Source of the DNA: CAZWSX01 sp964636985
GTDB taxonomy: Bacteria; Planctomycetota; Planctomycetia; Pirellulales; Pirellulaceae
Length of the DNA: 64,000 nt
Reading direction: 5' to 3'
Assembly (NCBI GenBank): GCA_964636985.1
Contig: CAZWSX010000003.1
Span: 361,627 to 425,626, forward strand
The translations under genes were made by a program, and so were the position numbers. The notes below the pieces were generated by a model. The model saw only the letters and a list, made by a program, of their open reading frames with translations. It did no database searches and was not told the origin of the DNA. Shown in pieces: positions 59,796-64,000 of the stretch. How positions within the stretch are numbered: the stretch's first letter is position 1; every line of letters begins with the position of its first letter.

Positions 59796-59868
59796 TCCGG
59801 TCTCCCGACCGGACGCTGAGCAATGGCAAGCGCCGGCGTTTTGAAAAGCGCCGGCGCCCCACGACTTC
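59796..59868. repeat. Two adjacent hairpins after SPFH gene
   Basis: First hairpin: GTCCGGTC at 59796-59803 and GACCGGAC at 59808-59815 (perfect). Second: GCGCCGGCG and CGCCGGCGC arms at about 59830-59858 around TTTTGAAAA. Both are in the 96-base gap before the zinc-ribbon gene; either could be a terminator, but T runs lie inside the loop rather than after the stem. Confidence 0.55.
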
Positions 59869-59885
59869 GCAACAGGATCAAGAGA

Positions 59886-60215
59886 ATGGAGTTATTTTGC
59901 CAGCGCTGTGGAATGCCCACGAATCTCCCCACGCGAGGGGCGTACATCGTCCGTTGCCACATATGTGGTCATACGATTTACCATGACACGGCGAACGGCC
60001 ACAACGCTTCGATTCATTTTCCCGTCCGCGACTACTTCGCCGATTGGCTGTCGTCGGCACACGAGACCATGTCTAATTTTCTTAATGACACCTACAACCA
60101 CGTCGGGACATTTTTCTCGTACGGCCCCGTCTGGACGGAGTCGGAACAGCACTTCGAAAACAATCCCAACAACTCGCCGCCTGAGGCCCGAGCGCGGTTT
60201 CCGCGTTGGAGGTAA
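59886..60215 (+). CDS. Small zinc-ribbon protein
   Basis: A 109-residue protein. Start ATG 59886 (the frame is open to 59823 but the family-like start is MELFCQRCG). Two CxxC pairs (Cys5, Cys8 and Cys24, Cys27) form a zinc ribbon: FCQRCGMPTNLP and VRCHICGHTIYHD. The rest is acidic/aromatic with no motif. Role unknown; it follows the SPFH gene by 96 bases on the same strand. Confidence 0.62.
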   Translation: MELFCQRCGMPTNLPTRGAYIVRCHICGHTIYHDTANGHNASIHFPVRDYFADWLSSAHETMSNFLNDTYNHVGTFFSYGPVWTESEQHFENNPNNSPPEARARFPRWR

Positions 60216-60227
60216 ACAGCAGAGCGG

Positions 60228-60833
60228 CTAGCCCCAGATGGTGGCCAATTTCAAGACGAAGCCCGGCAGGACAGGATCGCCGCTGACGCTTTCGGGATTG
60301 TCGAGTTGCGTTGGCTCCATGCCGGGCTGGTAGGTCCAGAGCGTTTTGGAATCGGGATCGATGAGCCAGCCGAGACGGACGCCGGCGTCGATGTACTCGC
60401 GCATTTTGGCGTGCAGTGGCGTGAGTGAATCGGATGGTAAACGCAACTCGATGACAAAGTCAGGAGCAAGAGGAAGAAACTTTCGCCTGTGTTCTTTTGA
60501 AAGCTGTTCTACGCGATCACGCAAAACCCAGGACGCATCGGGCGAAAGAACAGCCCCTGTGCGCAACGTAAATCCACCGGATGAGTCGTAGACCTTTCCT
60601 AGGTTTTGAATTCGATTCCAAATCCCGAGTTCCAGATTGAGAAGAGCGTTCATACCGGAGGAATCGGCACCTGCTGGGGGCATAATGACGATGTCTCCAT
60701 TCGCGGCTCGCTCGATACGAACGTCGCGATTGCGTTGGCAGAAGTCGAAGAACTCGTCGTCCGACATGACTTTCCAGCTGGGTCCGAATTGGACAATCAG
60801 CGGAATCTCTGAATCGAAGTGTACTGTCGCCAT
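60228..60833 (-). CDS. Uma2-family (DUF820) endonuclease-like protein
   Basis: A 201-residue protein of the Uma2/DUF820 family, which has a PD-(D/E)xK restriction-endonuclease-like fold. Visible: GDIVIMPPAGADSSGMNA, LSPDASWVLRDRVEQL (the active-site Asp) and PDFVIELRLPSDSL, the E-x-K region, here reading ELR; YIDAGVRLGWLIDPDSKTLW is the family's C-terminal signature. Whether it cuts DNA is not known. Start ATG 60833. Confidence 0.85.
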   Translation of the reverse strand: MATVHFDSEIPLIVQFGPSWKVMSDDEFFDFCQRNRDVRIERAANGDIVIMPPAGADSSGMNALLNLELGIWNRIQNLGKVYDSSGGFTLRTGAVLSPDASWVLRDRVEQLSKEHRRKFLPLAPDFVIELRLPSDSLTPLHAKMREYIDAGVRLGWLIDPDSKTLWTYQPGMEPTQLDNPESVSGDPVLPGFVLKLATIWG

Positions 60834-60922
60834 GGCGATCTCACTGGCAGAACTCGAAAGCTATTAACTTCAAGTATACCTCTGGCAGCTGCGCCGGAAA
60901 AAGCGATTTAGCGGCGAAACCG

Positions 60923-61192
60923 CTAACTCCCTTTCTTCGCACTCACATACAACATTCGCATCTCGTGTAGCACGGCGGTGAGCATGCCGTGTTCGTCGGT
61001 GGAGAGGTTGTTCTTCGTCTTCTGCTCGATGACGTCGAGCAGGTCGATGAAGTGCTTGGCGAGGTCGAAGTTGGGTTCGACTTTCTCTTGGCCGGGGACT
61101 GGCATTTTGCCCATGGCCACCATCGACTGGGTGGCCAAAAGTTGGACCAAGGTCGACATCGACGCGGGCGGGATTTGTTGTTGCTCGGCCAT
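60923..61192 (-). CDS. DUF1844 protein
   Basis: An 89-residue DUF1844 protein (PPASMSTLVQLLATQSMVAMG and PNFDLAKHFIDLLDVIEQK typical). Start ATG 61192 with GAGGACGAG upstream; a GTG at 61207 is also in frame. Function unknown. It lies downstream of pyrG on the same strand. Confidence 0.85.
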   Translation of the reverse strand: MAEQQQIPPASMSTLVQLLATQSMVAMGKMPVPGQEKVEPNFDLAKHFIDLLDVIEQKTKNNLSTDEHGMLTAVLHEMRMLYVSAKKGS

Positions 61193-61263
61193 ATTGCTCG
61201 TCCTCACTTCACACTACCAATGCTCTTCGCTACAGCGCGTTTCGAATCGGCAAATTCCACCGC

Positions 61264-61291
61264 GCACAGACAGGATTAGGATTGTCTGTGC
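61264..61291. repeat. Dispersed hairpin, ACA-GGAT-TGT family (copy 4, longer loop)
   Basis: Arms GCACAGACA at 61264-61272 and TGTCTGTGC at 61283-61291, identical to copy 2, but the loop is GGATTAGGAT, a near-duplication of the usual GGAT. It lies between the pyrG stop and the DUF1844 start. Confidence 0.75.
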
Positions 61292-61297
61292 TACTTT

Positions 61298-62929
61298 TTA
61301 GGAAGCTTCGATCATTCGCTCGCCGCGTTGGCTGCGGCGTTCGACGGCCGCGGCCACGAAGCCCGCGAACAAGGGATGAGGCTTGGTCGGCTTGCTCTTG
61401 AACTCGGGGTGGAACTGTACGGCCAGGAACCAGGGGTGGTCGGGGAGCTCGACGATCTCGACGAGCGTGCCGTCGAGATTCGTGCCGGTGAACCGCATGC
61501 CGTGAGCCATGAATTGCTGGCGGTAGATGTTGTTGAACTCGTAGCGGTGGCGATGGCGCTCGGGGACGGTTTCAGTCGCGTAGCAATCGCGAGCCTTGGA
61601 ACCCGCTGCCAGGACGGCCGTTTGCGCGCCTAGTCGCATGGTGCCGCCTTTGTAGGTGATGTTCTTTTGCTCGTCGAGCAAACAGATCACGGGGTGCTTG
61701 GTGTCTTTGCTGAATTCGGTCGAGTGGGCACCTTCCAGGCCGACCACGTTGCGGCCGAACTCGATGACGGCCGTCTGCATCCCCAAGCAGATGCCGAAAA
61801 AGGGGATGCCTTTGGTTCGCGCGAATTGGATGGCCTCGATCTTTCCTTCGATGCCGCGTTCGCCGAATCCGCCGGGGACCAGGATGCCGTCGTAACCGGC
61901 GAGCAGAGGCGCCGCTCCTTCGCGTTCGACTTCTTCGCTGTGGATGCGGCCGACGCGGATTTGCACGCCGTGCAGGATCCCGGCGTGGTCGATCGATTCG
62001 TAGATCGATTTGTACGCATCCTTGTGCTCGGCGTATTTGCCGACCACGGCAATGCTGATTTCCCCCTTGGGATTGCGCAGCGTGTGGAGAAGCTGGCGCC
62101 AGTCGTCCATTTGTAGCCGGCCGGCGTTGAGCCCGAGCTTTTTCACGATGATCTGGTCGAGCGAGTTGTTCACCAGACTGAGCGGCACTTCGTAGATCGA
62201 GAAGTCCTTGTCCCGCTCCTCGATGACGGCCTCGATCGGCACGTTGCAAAAGAGGGCGATCTTCTCGCGGTCGTCGCGGCTGATTTCGCGTTCGGTCCGG
62301 CAAATCAAAATGTCGGGCTGAATACCGATCTGCCGGAGCAAACCGACCGAGTGCTGGGTCGGTTTGGTTTTCAGCTCGCCTGCAGCTTTCAAATACGGGA
62401 CCAGCGTGAGATGGATGTAGAGGCAGTTCTCTTTGCCGACATCGAGCGCATATTGGCGGATGGCTTCGAGGAAGGGCTGACTTTCGATGTCGCCGACGGT
62501 GCCGCCGATTTCGGTAATCACCACGTCGACATCGTCGTCGCCTAACTTGGCGATCACGCTTTTGATTTCGTTGGTGATGTGCGGGATCACCTGGACTGTT
62601 TTGCCGAGAAACTCGCCGCGGCGTTCTTTTTCGATCACCGAGAGGTAGATTTGCCCGGTGGTGTAGTTGCTGTCGCGGGTGAGATCGCTGTGGGTAAAGC
62701 GTTCGTAGTGGCCGAGGTCGAGATCGGTCTCGCTGCCGTCGTCGAGCACGTAGACTTCGCCGTGCTGGTAGGGGCTCATGGTCCCGGGGTCGACGTTGAT
62801 GTACGGGTCGAGTTTCTGCATCCGGACCTTAAGGCCGCGGCGTTCCAGAAGCATCCCGATCGAGGCGCTGGTGAGTCCTTTGCCGAGGCTGCTCACAACG
62901 CCGCCCGTCACAAAAATGTGCTTTGCCAT
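61298..62929 (-). CDS. pyrG: CTP synthase
   Basis: CTP synthase, 543 residues, normal length. It makes CTP from UTP and glutamine or ammonia. N-terminal synthase: KHIFVTGGVVSSLGKGLTSA (P-loop region) and MQKLDPYINVDPGTMSPYQH. Glutaminase domain: Cys381 in FFGICLGMQ and VQFHPEFKS. Start ATG 62929. Upstream (62930-63060) lies a short spacer before kdsB. Confidence 0.97.
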   Translation of the reverse strand: MAKHIFVTGGVVSSLGKGLTSASIGMLLERRGLKVRMQKLDPYINVDPGTMSPYQHGEVYVLDDGSETDLDLGHYERFTHSDLTRDSNYTTGQIYLSVIEKERRGEFLGKTVQVIPHITNEIKSVIAKLGDDDVDVVITEIGGTVGDIESQPFLEAIRQYALDVGKENCLYIHLTLVPYLKAAGELKTKPTQHSVGLLRQIGIQPDILICRTEREISRDDREKIALFCNVPIEAVIEERDKDFSIYEVPLSLVNNSLDQIIVKKLGLNAGRLQMDDWRQLLHTLRNPKGEISIAVVGKYAEHKDAYKSIYESIDHAGILHGVQIRVGRIHSEEVEREGAAPLLAGYDGILVPGGFGERGIEGKIEAIQFARTKGIPFFGICLGMQTAVIEFGRNVVGLEGAHSTEFSKDTKHPVICLLDEQKNITYKGGTMRLGAQTAVLAAGSKARDCYATETVPERHRHRYEFNNIYRQQFMAHGMRFTGTNLDGTLVEIVELPDHPWFLAVQFHPEFKSKPTKPHPLFAGFVAAAVERRSQRGERMIEAS

Positions 62930-63060
62930 GAGAATCCTTGAGGGGATGCCGCAAGATCACCCCGCAAGGACGGGGCGTTTGGCGGAGTTCCTTTGACGAA
63001 CCCGGCTCGGCACAAGCTTCCCTAGGGTCGCCTCTGCCGTCCCGGACCAAACGGACGATT

Positions 63061-63831
63061 TTATCGTCCTTGGTGCCGCGCGACAAACGCCGCATAATCA
63101 CTTGGCGTATCGATGCCGATGGTGGGTTCGTCGATGACCCCCACGGCAATGGCATGGCCAAAATGCAACACTCGCAGTTGCTCGAGATTCTCGACCACTT
63201 CCAGCGGGCTGCGGGGAAGCGCCGCGATCGACAGAAGAAAATCGCGACGGTACGCGTAGAGCCCTAAATGCTGCAAGAAGGTGGGCGGCTCGCTCGTCAG
63301 CAACTGGTCGTCCCACTCGCGGGCGTGGGGAATGGCAGCCCGGCTGAAATAAAGGGCCTGGCCTTGCCCGTTCATGACGACTTTGACGCACGAGGGATCG
63401 TTCAGTTTTTCTCGGGTGCGAATCGGAGTCGCGAGCGTCGACATGACGGCCGTGGGCTGCTCGACCAGAAGTTCGACCGCGCGATCGATCGCGGCGGGGG
63501 AGATTTCCGGTTCATCGCCTTGCACGTTGACGAAGATATCGACTTCGGGCATTTTTCGGGCGACTTCGGCCACCCGATCGGTCCCGCTGGCGCAGCTGGG
63601 GCTGGTCATGACGACGTGGCCGCCGAAGCTGCGGACGGTGGAAGCGATTTCCTCGTGGTCGGCGGCGACGCATAGGCCTGTCGGCAAGGTCGCCTTGGAA
63701 GCTGCCTCGTAGGTGTGCTGGATCAGAGGGCGGCCCGTCTCGGCCAGTAGCAACTTGCGAGGCAAGCGAGTCGAAGCCAATCGCGCCGGGATCACAATCG
63801 TGCTTTGAGGACGATCAAATCGACGTTCCAT
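63061..63831 (-). CDS. kdsB: 3-deoxy-manno-octulosonate cytidylyltransferase
   Basis: CMP-Kdo synthetase, which activates Kdo for lipopolysaccharide. 256 residues from ATG 63831, behind AAGGAAG; an ATG at 63861 has no ribosome site. Motifs: VIPARLASTRLPRKLLL, FVNVQGDEPEI and SRAAIPHAR. The neighbouring pyrG product makes CTP, its co-substrate. The presence of kdsB suggests Gram-negative-type LPS or related outer membrane. Confidence 0.94.
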   Translation of the reverse strand: MERRFDRPQSTIVIPARLASTRLPRKLLLAETGRPLIQHTYEAASKATLPTGLCVAADHEEIASTVRSFGGHVVMTSPSCASGTDRVAEVARKMPEVDIFVNVQGDEPEISPAAIDRAVELLVEQPTAVMSTLATPIRTREKLNDPSCVKVVMNGQGQALYFSRAAIPHAREWDDQLLTSEPPTFLQHLGLYAYRRDFLLSIAALPRSPLEVVENLEQLRVLHFGHAIAVGVIDEPTIGIDTPSDYAAFVARHQGR

Positions 63832-63871
63832 CGAGGCCGCTTCCTTGCGAGGAGAATCCATTTCGCACTGC

Positions 63872-63896
63872 CGCAGCTATCCGTTCTAGCTGCGGC
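63872..63896. promoter_or_regulatory. Perfect hairpin upstream of kdsB
   Basis: Arms CCGCAGCTA and TAGCTGCGG around TCCGTTC, about 41 bases upstream of the kdsB start. May be a dyad operator or leader structure; no T run follows. Confidence 0.5.
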
Positions 63897-64000
63897 GGTA
63901 AGTGTAAACGGAGCGGGGCGATCGAGTCGCCCCCAGTTTTGGGGTATCTAGCAGCCCGTTGAATTAAGCCTGTTTTTAACCGGCGAGCGCCAGGCGCTCC

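Overview
The window reads as chromosome of a GC-rich planctomycete, most likely Pirellulales. This is an inference from gene content: two DUF1501 proteins with twin-arginine leaders, a DUF1559 prepilin-like protein, a SpoIIM/DUF4129/DUF4350/MoxR/DUF58 operon, a Ser/Thr kinase fused to leucine-rich repeats with an ECF sigma factor nearby, a CHAT/TPR protein, and many secreted proteins of unknown function. No rRNA, CRISPR array, prophage or intact transposase was seen.

Layout. 1-7.2 kb: one + strand operon of membrane, MoxR and DUF58 genes. 7.2-11.3 kb: an APH-like kinase, a DUF1559 protein, and a TolB-like/DUF1501 pair. 11.5-17.6 kb: the broken 5' end of a second copy of a membrane spermidine-synthase-like gene, the intact gene, a ceramidase-like enzyme, RidA and DUF2752. 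17.6-19.6 kb: a drug/multidrug-type ABC exporter pair. 19.9-24.7 kb: the most unusual stretch, with an HNH endonuclease, an unknown ORF, a 37-codon ORF, 21 tRNA genes in a row on the - strand, and a 43-codon ORF with its own terminator just upstream of the array. 25.4-29.6 kb: a GGDEF-CBS protein and acetolactate synthase. 29.8-33.7 kb: a frameshifted LRR gene, DUF1501 and an epimerase. 33.9-40.3 kb: CHAT/TPR, a CelD-type acetyltransferase, a WecG/TagA glycosyltransferase and MOSC. 40.4-45.6 kb: a HEPN-like protein, two secreted proteins and carA. 45.6-53.2 kb: a possible structured RNA, a zinc-ribbon rhomboid, an ECF sigma factor, a HEAT protein and the kinase-LRR. 53.2-64 kb: a two-gene ABC exporter, an SPFH protein, small proteins, pyrG and kdsB.

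How the genes fit together. carA, pyrG and ilvB are core pyrimidine and branched-chain amino acid genes. kdsB, the epimerase, CelD-type and WecG genes point to cell-surface polysaccharide. The kinase-LRR and sigma factor suggest signal-responsive transcription.

The tRNA array covers 16 amino acids (no Pro, Ile, His or Cys was found). It includes forms that depart from normal rules: two Leu tRNAs with short variable loops, two tRNAs with C33, an Arg tRNA with a GCG anticodon, and several anticodon-stem mismatches. Its neighbourhood (HNH nuclease, tiny ORFs) resembles tRNA arrays on mobile elements in other phyla. Intergenic regions across the window also carry families of perfect hairpins that look like dispersed REP-like repeats.
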